A stretch of 8,390 nt of DNA from Candidatus Buchananbacteria bacterium (GCA_030592165.1 JAUVKC010000039.1:1-8390), one strand, 5' to 3'. Numbered from the stretch's first letter, positions 1 through 6,391 are shown. The notes: generated by a model from the letters alone, not told the origin. Made by a program: numbers and translations.

Positions 1-96
1 TAGAAAAGCACTAAAATCCCTATTGGAAAACCATTTTGAATTCCAGGTTTTAGTAATACCTATTCTAAAAATTTTTGGATTAACTTTTTGTCCCAT
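1..96 (-). CDS. rpsC: 30S ribosomal protein uS3 (S3), N-terminal fragment
   Basis: The first 32 codons of uS3 are present; the gene runs off the left edge of the window. The reading starts MGQKVNPKIFRIGITKTW, which is the hallmark N-terminus of bacterial uS3 (MGQKVNP.GFRLGI...). uS3 sits at the mRNA entry channel of the small subunit and contributes to mRNA unwinding; its KH domain lies beyond the window. The ATG is one base after the rplV stop codon (TAATATG arrangement), so the two genes are almost certainly translationally coupled. No SD is visible, but one would have to lie inside rplV. The position matches the conserved rplV-rpsC order of the S10 operon. Confidence 0.93.
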   Translation of the reverse strand, partial: MGQKVNPKIFRIGITKTWNSKWFSNRDFSAFL

Positions 97-97
97 A

Positions 98-706
98 TTA
101 GCCTGCTGTACGATTAAATATTTTATTGATAAATCCTTTACCTTGTTTCATTGTTCTTTTGTCACCATGTTGCTGATGACGGTGTTTGCCTTCCATTCTT
201 GGATCATTTTTTTCTTTATCTTTTTCTTTTTCAGATTCTTTACTTGTTTTAGTCAAATCTTTCTTAGATTCTACTTTTTTTGCTGCTGGTACTTCTTTAA
301 TCTCGTCCAAAGACTTCACCTTAACTGTTTTTTCAGTCTTAACTATCTTTTTAGTCTTCTTTGCTTTAGTTGTTTCAATTTCATCTAAAACAATAATTAC
401 ATGTGACATCTTTTTTCTAATAGGAGCTGCCCTACCATGAGCTCTTGGTTTCCATCTTTTTAACATTCCAGCCTGATCAACTCTAATTTCTTTAATAAAC
501 AAATTGTCTTTTTTTAATTCCAAATTATTTTCAGCATTAGCAATAGCAGAATTCAATAACTTTATAACCGGCTTTCTCGCAGCTTTTGTAAGAAAAGCTA
601 ATTGAATCAGAGCTTCTTCAACTTTCATTCCTCTCACAACATCAATAACCAACCTAACTTTTTTAGGCGAAATTCTTAGATGACTTAATTTTGCTTTTGC
701 TTGCAT
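98..706 (-). CDS. rplV: 50S ribosomal protein uL22 (L22) with long charged C-terminal tail
   Basis: uL22 binds 23S rRNA, and its extended beta-hairpin lines the nascent peptide tunnel. Residues 1-110 match the family: the N-terminal helix segment LRISPKKVRLVIDVVRG, the AIANAENN segment, and the hairpin with RVDQAGMLKRWKPRAHGRA at 76-92. Typical bacterial uL22 ends near residue 110-120. This protein has 202 residues, the last ~90 being a Lys/Glu-rich low-complexity tail (111-170) followed by a His/Arg-rich end, HRHQQHGDKR, and a basic amphipathic-looking GFINKIFNR terminus. Tails of this kind are recalled from CPR ribosomal proteins; their function is unknown. The start ATG lies in an A/U-rich stretch with no SD. 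The stop is TAA, and rpsC follows after one base. Confidence 0.95.
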   Translation of the reverse strand: MQAKAKLSHLRISPKKVRLVIDVVRGMKVEEALIQLAFLTKAARKPVIKLLNSAIANAENNLELKKDNLFIKEIRVDQAGMLKRWKPRAHGRAAPIRKKMSHVIIVLDEIETTKAKKTKKIVKTEKTVKVKSLDEIKEVPAAKKVESKKDLTKTSKESEKEKDKEKNDPRMEGKHRHQQHGDKRTMKQGKGFINKIFNRTAG

Positions 707-713
707 ATTTAAA

Positions 714-741
714 TTTGTTTATTAGTTTATTTGTTTATTAG
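714..741. repeat. 12-bp direct repeat in the rpsS-rplV spacer
   Basis: The 79-nt untranslated spacer between rpsS and rplV contains the 12-mer TTTGTTTATTAG twice on the plus strand, at 714-725 and 730-741, separated by four bases. It looks like a tandem duplication with a 16-bp period in A/T-rich DNA just upstream of the rplV start. No promoter or terminator is seen in this spacer. A functional role is not supported beyond perhaps keeping the translation start unstructured. Confidence 0.5.
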
Positions 742-785
742 GGATTGGTATTTTAACTGTTTTTTTCAATTCACTAATTTCTAAC

Positions 786-1070
786 CTATTTCCCTTTTTG
801 TTGTTCTTTGGCCATTTTACCACCATGGGTAACAAATTTTCTAGTTGGAGAAAATTCTCCTAATTTATGTCCTACCATATTTTCAATCACATCAACAACA
901 ATATGTTCTCTTCCATTATGTACTCCGATTTTAAAACCAACCATCTCTGGTGTAATTGTACAGGCTCTGTCCCATGTCTTAATAACAGTATCATCCCCAG
1001 ATTTAAGCTGAGAAATTTTATTCAATAACTTGGCATTTATATATGGACCTTTTTTTAAACTTCTTGACAT
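786..1070 (-). CDS. rpsS: 30S ribosomal protein uS19 (S19)
   Basis: uS19 is a small-subunit head protein that pairs with uS13 near the A-site tRNA and intersubunit bridge. The 94-residue length is normal (about 92). The whole sequence is family-like: SRSLKKGPY at 2-10, the conserved TWDRACTITPEMVG segment in the middle, then HNGREHIVV and MVGHKLGEFSPTRKF near the end. There is no extension, unlike several neighbours. The start ATG has only A/U-rich sequence upstream and no SD. The gene lies between rplB (91-nt spacer with a TTCGTG repeat) and rplV (79-nt spacer). The stop is TAG. Confidence 0.97.
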   Translation of the reverse strand: MSRSLKKGPYINAKLLNKISQLKSGDDTVIKTWDRACTITPEMVGFKIGVHNGREHIVVDVIENMVGHKLGEFSPTRKFVTHGGKMAKEQQKGK

Positions 1071-1112
1071 AATATTTTTATTAATTTAACCATTAATCTT
1101 TTTTCACTAATT

Positions 1113-1141
1113 TTCGTGTTATTCGTGATTATTAATTCGTG
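1113..1141. repeat. TTCGTG short-repeat element in the rplB-rpsS spacer
   Basis: The 91-nt spacer between rplB and rpsS carries TTCGTG three times on the plus strand (1113-1118, 1122-1127, 1136-1141), in contexts of the type A/T-TTCGTG-nn-ATTCGTG. On the minus strand this reads as repeated CACGAA units, followed by an AATTAGTGAA block that also occurs in the rpsS-rplV spacer. The pattern resembles degenerate CACGAAT-type interspersed repeats that I recall from intergenic regions of environmental genomes. It would lie in the untranslated part of the operon mRNA. No protein-coding function is apparent. Confidence 0.45.
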
Positions 1142-1161
1142 GTTCATACTTCCTATTAATC

Positions 1162-2013
1162 CTAGCGTTTTTTCTTTTTCCGTCTTTGAATAATTAATTT
1201 ATTTGAATACTTCTTGGCTTTTCTTGTTTTTACACCCAAAGCATGTTTACCCCAAGGTGTTTTTGGATATTTCAAACCAATTGGCTGATTACCTTCACCA
1301 CCACCATGAGGATGATCACATGGGTTCATTGCTTTACCACGAACAGTTGGTCTAATACCCAAATGTCTTTTTCTACCAGCCTTACCCCAACGAATAGTAT
1401 TATACTCTGAATTACTTACAGAACCTAATGTTGCCATTGCATCTTTATTAAACCTTCTAACCTCACCTGAAGGTAACTTGATAGTAGCATACTTTCCTTC
1501 AACTGCCATCAATTGTGCACTATTTCCAGCACTTCTGACTAACTGGCCACCTTTACCAGGGGTTATTTCAATATTATAGATAAAAGCACCTTCTGGCATG
1601 TTTTTTAGTGACATTGCATTACCAGCCTGAACTTTAATCTTATTTTCTTTACTAGAAATCACTTCATGACCAACTTTCAATTCACCCGGAGCAACAATAT
1701 ATCTTTTTTCACCATTACGATAAACAATCAAAGCAATTCGAGCATTTCTATTTGGATCATATTCAATCGTCTTAACCAAACCAGGTATATCATAAAGATC
1801 TCTTTTGAAATCAATTATTCTAATATGTCTTTTGGCGCCGCCACCTTTATGTCTAACAGTAATTCTCCCTGTAACATTTCTACCACCACTTCTTTTTCTT
1901 GGTATTAATAATTTCTTAGTAGTCGGCTTCTTTTCTGTAATATCAGAAAAGCTATCAACGCTTGATAAACGTCTTCCAGGTGTGAGTGGTCGATATTTTT
2001 TTACTGTAGCCAT
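1162..2013 (-). CDS. rplB: 50S ribosomal protein uL2 (L2)
   Basis: uL2 is a primary 23S rRNA binding protein needed for subunit joining and peptidyl transferase function. The length, 283 residues, is slightly above the usual 273-277. Recognisable blocks are the N-terminal KKYRPLTPGRR, the GGRNVTGRITVRHKGGGAKR segment (43-62), the SH3-like core with EYDPNRNARIALIVY, and the catalytic-centre loop MNPCDHPHGGGEG (229-241). The conserved histidine, E. coli His229, corresponds to His234. A Cys replaces the Val usual before the DHPH motif. The C-terminus is very basic (RRKKKKR). The start codon lies in A/U-rich sequence without an SD, downstream of a hairpin in the rplW-rplB spacer. The stop is TAG. 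Confidence 0.97.
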   Translation of the reverse strand: MATVKKYRPLTPGRRLSSVDSFSDITEKKPTTKKLLIPRKRSGGRNVTGRITVRHKGGGAKRHIRIIDFKRDLYDIPGLVKTIEYDPNRNARIALIVYRNGEKRYIVAPGELKVGHEVISSKENKIKVQAGNAMSLKNMPEGAFIYNIEITPGKGGQLVRSAGNSAQLMAVEGKYATIKLPSGEVRRFNKDAMATLGSVSNSEYNTIRWGKAGRKRHLGIRPTVRGKAMNPCDHPHGGGEGNQPIGLKYPKTPWGKHALGVKTRKAKKYSNKLIIQRRKKKKR

Positions 2014-2036
2014 AATATTTATAATAAAGCTTTGGG

Positions 2037-2065
2037 CTATTGAGCTTAGAACTCTAGGCTCATAG
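2037..2065. other. Imperfect hairpin in the rplW-rplB spacer
   Basis: An inverted repeat of about 12 bp lies between the rplW stop and the rplB start. The arms are 2037-2040/2062-2065 (CTAT/ATAG) and 2042-2049/2054-2061 (GAGCTTAG/CTAGGCTC), with a 4-nt loop and one bulged base at 2041. In the minus-strand mRNA one internal pair becomes an A-C mismatch. No U-tract follows on the minus strand, so it is not an ordinary terminator of this operon. It could be an RNA-processing or translational control element for rplB, or have no function. Confidence 0.5.
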
Positions 2066-2076
2066 AAAATAATTTT

Positions 2077-2589
2077 TTAAACTCCTTCGTATAATTGGAT
2101 CTTATCACCTTGTTTTAAGGTTATAATAGCTTTCTTCCATTTTTTCTTTTTACCTGTAATCTTACCGTAACGGACTGAATTACCACGATTTACAATAATA
2201 TTAACATCAATCGGATCAACATTATAAAGACTTTTAATTGCCTTTTTTATTTCAATCTTATTTGTTCTTTTTGATACTTCAAAACAATATTTATTCATAG
2301 TAGCTAAATCAGTTGCTTTCTCAGTAATTAAAGGTCTAAGCAAAACTTTATAAGCGTCCTTAGTATCAGTAGATTTTGCTTTAACTGTTTTTACTGTTTT
2401 CTCTTTAGTTCCTGAAACTGGAGTATCCTCACCTTTAACCTTCAAACTAGTATATTCATTATCTTTTTTCTTATTATCTTGTTTTTTGGCAACCTTAACT
2501 TTAGCATTCTTCTTTAGATCAATAGACCCCTTTGAAGGTGCTTTCTTTTTATCATCTTTTTTCTTTGTAAATCTATCTAAAATTCCCAT
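2077..2589 (-). CDS. rplW: 50S ribosomal protein uL23 (L23) with N-terminal Lys-rich extension
   Basis: uL23 sits at the polypeptide exit and is the docking site for SRP and trigger factor. The family core is residues 80-170: YKVLLRPLITEKATDLA, then FEVSKRTNKIEIKKAIKSLYNVDPIDVN (103-130) and the C-terminal KKKKWKKAIITLKQGD strand. Normal uL23 has about 95-100 residues. Here about 79 extra residues precede the core, starting MGILDRFTKKKDDKKK and continuing Lys-rich and disordered-looking. The start is supported by position: it is five bases after the rplD stop codon. An internal start just before the core would give a standard-sized protein, but the extension is in frame and similar in composition to the tails of uL3 and uL22, so I keep it. 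No SD is seen. Confidence 0.94.
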   Translation of the reverse strand: MGILDRFTKKKDDKKKAPSKGSIDLKKNAKVKVAKKQDNKKKDNEYTSLKVKGEDTPVSGTKEKTVKTVKAKSTDTKDAYKVLLRPLITEKATDLATMNKYCFEVSKRTNKIEIKKAIKSLYNVDPIDVNIIVNRGNSVRYGKITGKKKKWKKAIITLKQGDKIQLYEGV

Positions 2590-2594
2590 ATATT

Positions 2595-3245
2595 TTATTT
2601 CTTATAAGTTTCGGTTAATTTTTTGACTGCTTCTTTATCAATTAAAATATTCTCATATTTTAATATATCATAAACATTCATACTATCAGCTAAAATTGTT
2701 TTTACATTTTCTATATTTCTGGCTGATTTTGTTATATTATCATCTTTAGCTTTTAAAACTAATAAAACTGATTTTGCTTTTTTGACTGGGCTTTTTTTTA
2801 AAATAATATTTAATTCTTTAGTCTTTATTTTATCAAATTTCAAATCATCCACAACAATAAACTCATTTTCATTAACCTTATCAGTTAAACACATAAACAA
2901 GGCTTTTTTCTTCATTTGACTATTAATTTTTTTTGAAAAATTTCTTTCTTTAGTCGGCCCAAAAGTAACTCCGCCACCAGACCAAATAGGCGATCTGCTT
3001 GAACCATGTCTAGCTCTACCAGTTCCTTTTTGATTCCATGGTTTTTTACCACCACCTCTTACTTCACTTCTACCCTTAGCATGGGCTAAAACCTGCCGTG
3101 AATTTGCTCTTTGTGCCTCAACGACTTGATGAACTAAAGCTGGATTAATATCTTCAACACCAAAAACAGCAGAATCTAAATTTATTGCTTCAATTTCTTT
3201 ACCTTCCAGATTATATACTTTTACTTTGACTGTTTTAGTTGCCAT
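2595..3245 (-). CDS. rplD: 50S ribosomal protein uL4 (L4)
   Basis: uL4 binds domain I of 23S rRNA, and its long loop reaches the exit tunnel constriction. In E. coli it also represses its own S10 operon. The length, 216 residues, is close to the usual 201-207. The tunnel loop is plain at about 45-105: RQVLAHAKGRSEVRGGGKKP, then WNQKGTGRARHGSSRSPIW and GGGVTFGPTKERNF. The C-terminal half is Lys-rich but family-like (KALFMCLTDKVNENEFIVVDD). There is no marked extension. The gene follows the inserted membrane gene after nine A/U-rich bases with no SD and precedes rplW by five bases. Because uL4 is a known autoregulator elsewhere, the leader before rplC is a plausible target, but that is inference. 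Confidence 0.96.
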   Translation of the reverse strand: MATKTVKVKVYNLEGKEIEAINLDSAVFGVEDINPALVHQVVEAQRANSRQVLAHAKGRSEVRGGGKKPWNQKGTGRARHGSSRSPIWSGGGVTFGPTKERNFSKKINSQMKKKALFMCLTDKVNENEFIVVDDLKFDKIKTKELNIILKKSPVKKAKSVLLVLKAKDDNITKSARNIENVKTILADSMNVYDILKYENILIDKEAVKKLTETYKK

Positions 3246-3254
3246 ATATAAAAA

Positions 3255-3608
3255 TTATTTAACAATTTTTTTATTATATAAAATATACCCTGCTGAATAT
3301 GCTATAATTGTTGTTATGACTGCAAATATTATTGTAGAAAACAGGTCAAAAACAAAAATATCATTCCAATTCTTACCAAATATTTCAATTAACTGCGGGT
3401 TAGATATTGTTAAGTTAAAACCGACATATTTAAATATTGGATACCAAGTAATATCTAACAAAACAATTAAAGCGAAAATTGTAAAAATTGTAATTTTAGA
3501 TTTATTTTTTATTTTAAATCTTTCCATAACATAAAAAACTGCGATACCAATAACACTTGCTATTACCAGAACATTGAAAATTAAAATTATGATAGTATAA
3601 ATAGCCAT
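3255..3608 (-). CDS. Small three-helix membrane protein of unknown function inside the S10 operon
   Basis: I do not recognise this 117-residue protein. It has three predicted membrane segments, about 4-28, 38-57 and 84-111. The connecting loop 29-38 (ERFKIKNKSK) and the tail KKIVK are positively charged, which by the positive-inside rule places the N-terminus outside and the C-terminus inside the cytoplasm. The outer loop, about 58-83, contains Asn/Pro/Trp residues. It has no signal peptide distinct from TM1, no lipobox and no catalytic motif. It starts two bases after the rplC stop codon and ends nine bases before rplD, so it is cotranscribed and probably coupled with ribosomal genes. Base composition is even more A/T-rich than its neighbours. 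The classical S10 order is rplC-rplD, so this is an insertion. Confidence 0.8.
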   Translation of the reverse strand: MAIYTIIILIFNVLVIASVIGIAVFYVMERFKIKNKSKITIFTIFALIVLLDITWYPIFKYVGFNLTISNPQLIEIFGKNWNDIFVFDLFSTIIFAVITTIIAYSAGYILYNKKIVK

Positions 3609-3610
3609 AT

Positions 3611-4492
3611 TTATTTAGATTCTTTTTTATTATCTTCTTTAACTTCTTCCTTAGATTTAGGAGCTGGAGCAACTTCTTTTTTTTCTTTTGGCTCCTCTTT
3701 TTTTACTTCTTCTTTTTTAGCATCATCTTTAGCATCATCTTTAACAGGCTCTTTTGCTACTTCAGTTTTTTTCTCTTTAACATCTTCTTTTTTATTCTCT
3801 ATCTGTTTTTCTTCTTTATCCTTTACTTCCTCTTGCTTCTCTTTTTTAAGTTCTTCTTTTTTGACTGTCAAATCCATTTCACCTGGACCTGAAACTTCAA
3901 CCAAACCATTACGACAACCTGGAATAGCTCCTTTAACAAAAAGTAAATTATTATCTAAATCAATATCAATTATTTCTAGGTTTGTAACAGTCACAGTGTC
4001 ACCACCCATTCTACCACCCATTTTTGTCCCTTTAAATACATGAGCTGGACCAGTAGCACCAATTGAACCTGGATGTCTTAATTGATCTTTATTACCATGA
4101 GATGCTTTTTGACCTTTAAAACCATGTCTTTTAACTACACCTTGAAAACCTTTACCTTTTGAAGTTCCTCTTACTTTCACTATATCACCCTTAACAAAAA
4201 CACTAACTCCAATTTCCTGACCGGATTTAAATTCTTGTTCATCATTTTCAGCCAAACGAAATTCTTTAATATACTGGGCTTTAAAGATATTTTTTAATTT
4301 ACCTAAAAGTGGTTGATTTATTTTCTTTGCTTCTTGATAACCAACCTGGATAGCTTTATAACCATCTTTATCCTTATTTTTTATATCAGTAATAAAACAT
4401 GGTCCTGCATTAATAGCAGTAACAGGAACGACTGTCCCATCTTCCCTAAACTTCTGGGTCATATGTTGTTTTTTACCTAATATAAATTTCAT
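3611..4492 (-). CDS. rplC: 50S ribosomal protein uL3 (L3) with Lys/Glu-rich C-terminal tail
   Basis: uL3 is an early assembly protein whose central loop approaches the peptidyl transferase centre. Residues 1-203 form the normal protein: MKFILGKKQHMTQKF at the start, KGKGFQGVVKRHGFKGQKASHG (112-133), HPGSIGATGPAHVFKGTKMGGRMGG (140-164) and the final beta-barrel strand with FVKGAIPG. The site methylated by PrmB in E. coli (Gln150, in GQM) is Arg161 here (GRM), so that modification is not expected. The last ~84 residues (210-293) are an extraordinary Lys/Glu repeat-like tail with some Ala/Pro; typical uL3 ends near 205-215. The tail is in the same frame with no stop. A ~240-nt structured leader with its own promoter precedes the gene. 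The upstream sequence AAGATTTATG gives at best a very weak SD. Confidence 0.95.
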   Translation of the reverse strand: MKFILGKKQHMTQKFREDGTVVPVTAINAGPCFITDIKNKDKDGYKAIQVGYQEAKKINQPLLGKLKNIFKAQYIKEFRLAENDEQEFKSGQEIGVSVFVKGDIVKVRGTSKGKGFQGVVKRHGFKGQKASHGNKDQLRHPGSIGATGPAHVFKGTKMGGRMGGDTVTVTNLEIIDIDLDNNLLFVKGAIPGCRNGLVEVSGPGEMDLTVKKEELKKEKQEEVKDKEEKQIENKKEDVKEKKTEVAKEPVKDDAKDDAKKEEVKKEEPKEKKEVAPAPKSKEEVKEDNKKESK

Positions 4493-4514
4493 AAATCTTA
4501 TTTTTTTGAGAAAT

Positions 4515-4610
4515 AAAAAAACCTGGTTTCACTAAAAATCCAGATTTGCTTAAATCTATCAAACTAAAAAATCGATGTTTTAGTCTGAGCTGGATTTTTA
4601 ATTTTAGTGA
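4515..4610 (-). promoter_or_regulatory. Candidate transcription attenuator in the rplC leader
   Basis: Two mutually exclusive RNA structures can be drawn on the minus-strand transcript. The antiterminator-like form has a perfect 11-bp helix, CUGGAUUUUUA-type, between 4590-4600 and 4533-4543, with an additional 4-bp pairing (4607-4610/4529-4532). It encloses a hairpin at 4559-4588 (7 bp ACTAAAA/TTTTAGT plus 3 bp) and a small hairpin at 4544-4555, giving a three-way junction. The terminator-like form is AAAUCUGG (4547-4540) with CCAGGUUU (4526-4519), eight pairs including one G-U, 13-nt loop, running into a U-tract at 4521-4515. Both forms use 4540-4543, so they exclude each other. The U-run is interrupted soon after by an A, so termination might be partial. 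Nothing in the sequence identifies the ligand; a ribosomal protein such as uL4 or uL3 is a reasonable guess. Confidence 0.55.
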
Positions 4611-4613
4611 TTA

Positions 4614-4674
4614 AATTATCTCTCCTAATAATTACTCGAAAATACAAAGGTTTTTCCTTTTAAATTTAAAGGAA
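4614..4674 (-). promoter_or_regulatory. Upstream hairpins of the rplC leader, one presenting an SD-like loop
   Basis: Two further foldable segments lie in the 5' half of the rplC leader. At 4614-4633, a 6-bp A/U stem (AATTAT/ATAATT) presents the loop UAGGAGAG, which resembles a Shine-Dalgarno sequence although no start codon follows within 15 nt. At 4646-4674, two overlapping hairpins compete: TTCCTTT/AAAGGAA (4654-4660 with 4668-4674) and AAAGG/CCTTT (4646-4650 with 4656-4660). The stems are weak, being mostly A/U, so this is only suggestive. They would lie upstream of the attenuator-like fold in the same leader. Confidence 0.35.
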
Positions 4675-4742
4675 GCTTTCTTTATGTTTTCAACAATTAA
4701 TTTAAAATTGCTAAAGATTAAACGTTCTTTGTTAATAACAAT

Positions 4743-4771
4743 ATTTTATCTGAAATCAGAAAAATTGTCAA
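4743..4771 (-). promoter_or_regulatory. Sigma70-type promoter for rplC and the downstream S10 genes
   Basis: On the minus strand, a perfect -35 TTGACA (4766-4771) and a -10 TAAAAT (4743-4748) are separated by exactly 17 bases. The -35 hexamer starts only a few bases past the rpsJ stop codon (4775-4777). Transcription should start near 4736, leaving a leader of about 240 nt before the rplC start at 4492. This implies that rplC and its downstream genes can be expressed independently of rpsJ. The flanking AGACTTGACA is shared with two other promoters in the window. Confidence 0.8.
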
Positions 4772-4774
4772 GTC

Positions 4775-5110
4775 TTACATCTTTATTTCAATATCAACAC
4801 CGGCTGGTAGATTCAAACTCATAAGAGCATCTATTGTTTGGGGTGTTGGTTCAATAATATCAATTAATCTTTTGTGGATTCTCATTTCATATTGATCACG
4901 AGAATTTTTGTGAACAAAAGTAGAATTTAAAACCGTATACTTTCTTTTGGCTACTGGCAAAGGTACTGGGCCAGAAATTTGGGCTCCTGTCCTTTGAGCT
5001 GTTTCCAAAATAGTCTTAGTAGACTGATCAATGATCTTATGATCATAAGCTCGAATTTTAATTCTAATCCGTTGTTTATCTTCTGATTTTTCTTTTTCCT
5101 TGTCTGTCAT
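4775..5110 (-). CDS. rpsJ: 30S ribosomal protein uS10 (S10)
   Basis: uS10 is a head protein of the small subunit and, as NusE, forms the antitermination heterodimer with NusB. The 111 residues comprise a short acidic/basic N-terminal extension of about 12 residues followed by the family: RIRIKIRAYDHKIID (14-28), GPVPLPVAKRKYTVL, the extended loop, and DQYEMRIHKRLIDIIEPT (72-89) ending with DALMSLNLPAGVDIEI. Typical uS10 has about 102 residues. The sequence before the ATG (AAATTCC) has no SD. A terminator separates the gene from tuf, and no convincing promoter is seen in the 77-nt gap, so expression probably depends on read-through from tuf or on a poorly conserved promoter. The stop is TAA. 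Confidence 0.96.
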   Translation of the reverse strand: MTDKEKEKSEDKQRIRIKIRAYDHKIIDQSTKTILETAQRTGAQISGPVPLPVAKRKYTVLNSTFVHKNSRDQYEMRIHKRLIDIIEPTPQTIDALMSLNLPAGVDIEIKM

Positions 5111-5146
5111 GGAATTTAATTTTAATATAAATTAATATTAAATGCA

Positions 5147-5176
5147 TAAAAGTCCTCTCTGCTAAACAGAGAGGAC
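5147..5176 (-). terminator. Intrinsic terminator after tuf
   Basis: A perfect 10-bp stem GTCCTCTCTG/CAGAGAGGAC (5152-5161 with 5167-5176) with a 5-nt loop is followed on the minus strand by TTTT (5151-5148), then ATGCATTT. The tail is short, so termination may be incomplete. The hairpin starts 11 bases past the tuf stop (5188-5190). On the plus strand the arm is followed by CTTTATATATTTT, so weak bidirectional activity is possible. It separates tuf from rpsJ, which would otherwise be read together. Confidence 0.85.
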
Positions 5177-5187
5177 CTTTATATATT

Positions 5188-6375
5188 TTAAGCAATAATC
5201 TTTGTTACAACACCAGCACCAACAGTTCTACCACCTTCACGAATAGCGAATTTCATTTTATCTTCCATAGCTACAGGTACAATTAATTTAATTTTTAATT
5301 GTACAGTATCTCCAGGCATAACCATTTCACCACCACCTAAAATTTCAACTTCACCAGTTACATCTGTTGTTCTGATATAAAACTGAGGTTTGTATCCTTT
5401 GAAAAATGGTTTGTGACGACCACCTTCTTCTTTTGATAACACATATACTTCAGCTTCAAATTCTGTATGAGGTTTGATTGAACCTGGTTTTGCTAAAACT
5501 TGACCACGTTCAATGTCTTCTTTTTTTGTACCACGAAGCAATATACCAGCATTATCTCCGGCTCTACCTTCATCTAATTGTTTGTTAAACATTTCAATCC
5601 CTGTAACAACAGTTTTAGCAGTATCTTTCATACCAACAATTTCAATTTCGTCATTTAATTTCAAAATACCTCTTTCAATTCTACCAGTCGCAACAGTTCC
5701 ACGACCTTCAATTGAAAATACATCCTCAACAGGCATTAAAAAATCTTTATCAGTATCTCTTACAGGTTCTGGAATAAAACTATCAAGAGCATCTAATAAT
5801 TCTTTAATTGGCTTCCCAGCATCACCTGTTGGATCTTCTAAAGCTTTTAAAGCTGAACCTTTAATAATTGGTGTGTTTTCACCATCAAATTCATATTTTG
5901 TTAAAAGTTCTCTTACTTCTTCTTCAACTAAACTAATTAAATCAGGATCAGTTACTTGATCAACTTTGTTTAAGAAAACAACAATTGATGGAACACCAAC
6001 CTGACGAGCTAATAAAATATGTTCACGAGTTTGTGGCATGGGACCGTCAGTAGCCGCAACTACCAAAATAGCACCATCCATTTGAGCTGCACCAGTAATC
6101 ATGTTTTTGATATAATCAGCATGACCTGGACAATCAACATGAGCATAATGTCTTTTTTCTGTTTCATATTCTACATGAGCTGTAGAAATTGTAATACCAC
6201 GCTCTTTTTCTTCAGGAGCGTTATCGATTTGGTCTACAGTCTTATCCTGAGCTGCACCACCAGAACCTTTTAAATACTGCAAAAGAGCAGCAGTTAAGGT
6301 TGTCTTACCATGATCTACGTGACCAATAGTTCCCACGTTTACATGGGGTTTAGAACGATCAAATTGTTCTGCCAT
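5188..6375 (-). CDS. tuf: Translation elongation factor EF-Tu
   Basis: EF-Tu delivers aminoacyl-tRNA to the ribosomal A site in a GTP-dependent cycle and is normally among the most abundant cytoplasmic proteins. Its length, 395 residues, is standard. GTPase motifs are intact: G1 GHVDHGKT (18-25), switch I RGITI (59-63) with Thr62, G3 DCPGH (81-85) with catalytic His85, G4 NKVD (136-139) and G5 GSAL (173-176). Domains 2 and 3 follow, with the conserved GRGTVATGRIERG segment and the C-terminal REGGRTVGAGVV. A strong promoter and a structured ~94-nt leader precede it, and an AAAGGA SD-like sequence lies about 10 bases before the ATG. A terminator follows. The usual rpsL-rpsG-fusA partners are not upstream in this window. 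Confidence 0.98.
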   Translation of the reverse strand: MAEQFDRSKPHVNVGTIGHVDHGKTTLTAALLQYLKGSGGAAQDKTVDQIDNAPEEKERGITISTAHVEYETEKRHYAHVDCPGHADYIKNMITGAAQMDGAILVVAATDGPMPQTREHILLARQVGVPSIVVFLNKVDQVTDPDLISLVEEEVRELLTKYEFDGENTPIIKGSALKALEDPTGDAGKPIKELLDALDSFIPEPVRDTDKDFLMPVEDVFSIEGRGTVATGRIERGILKLNDEIEIVGMKDTAKTVVTGIEMFNKQLDEGRAGDNAGILLRGTKKEDIERGQVLAKPGSIKPHTEFEAEVYVLSKEEGGRHKPFFKGYKPQFYIRTTDVTGEVEILGGGEMVMPGDTVQLKIKLIVPVAMEDKMKFAIREGGRTVGAGVVTKIIA

Positions 6376-6391
6376 AGTTTTAAAATCCTTT

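Noticed and set aside
5111..5151. Promoter of rpsJ in the gap after the tuf terminator
   Set aside because: TATATT-like hexamers exist in the A/T-rich gap, but no hexamer near TTGACA lies 16-18 bases upstream.
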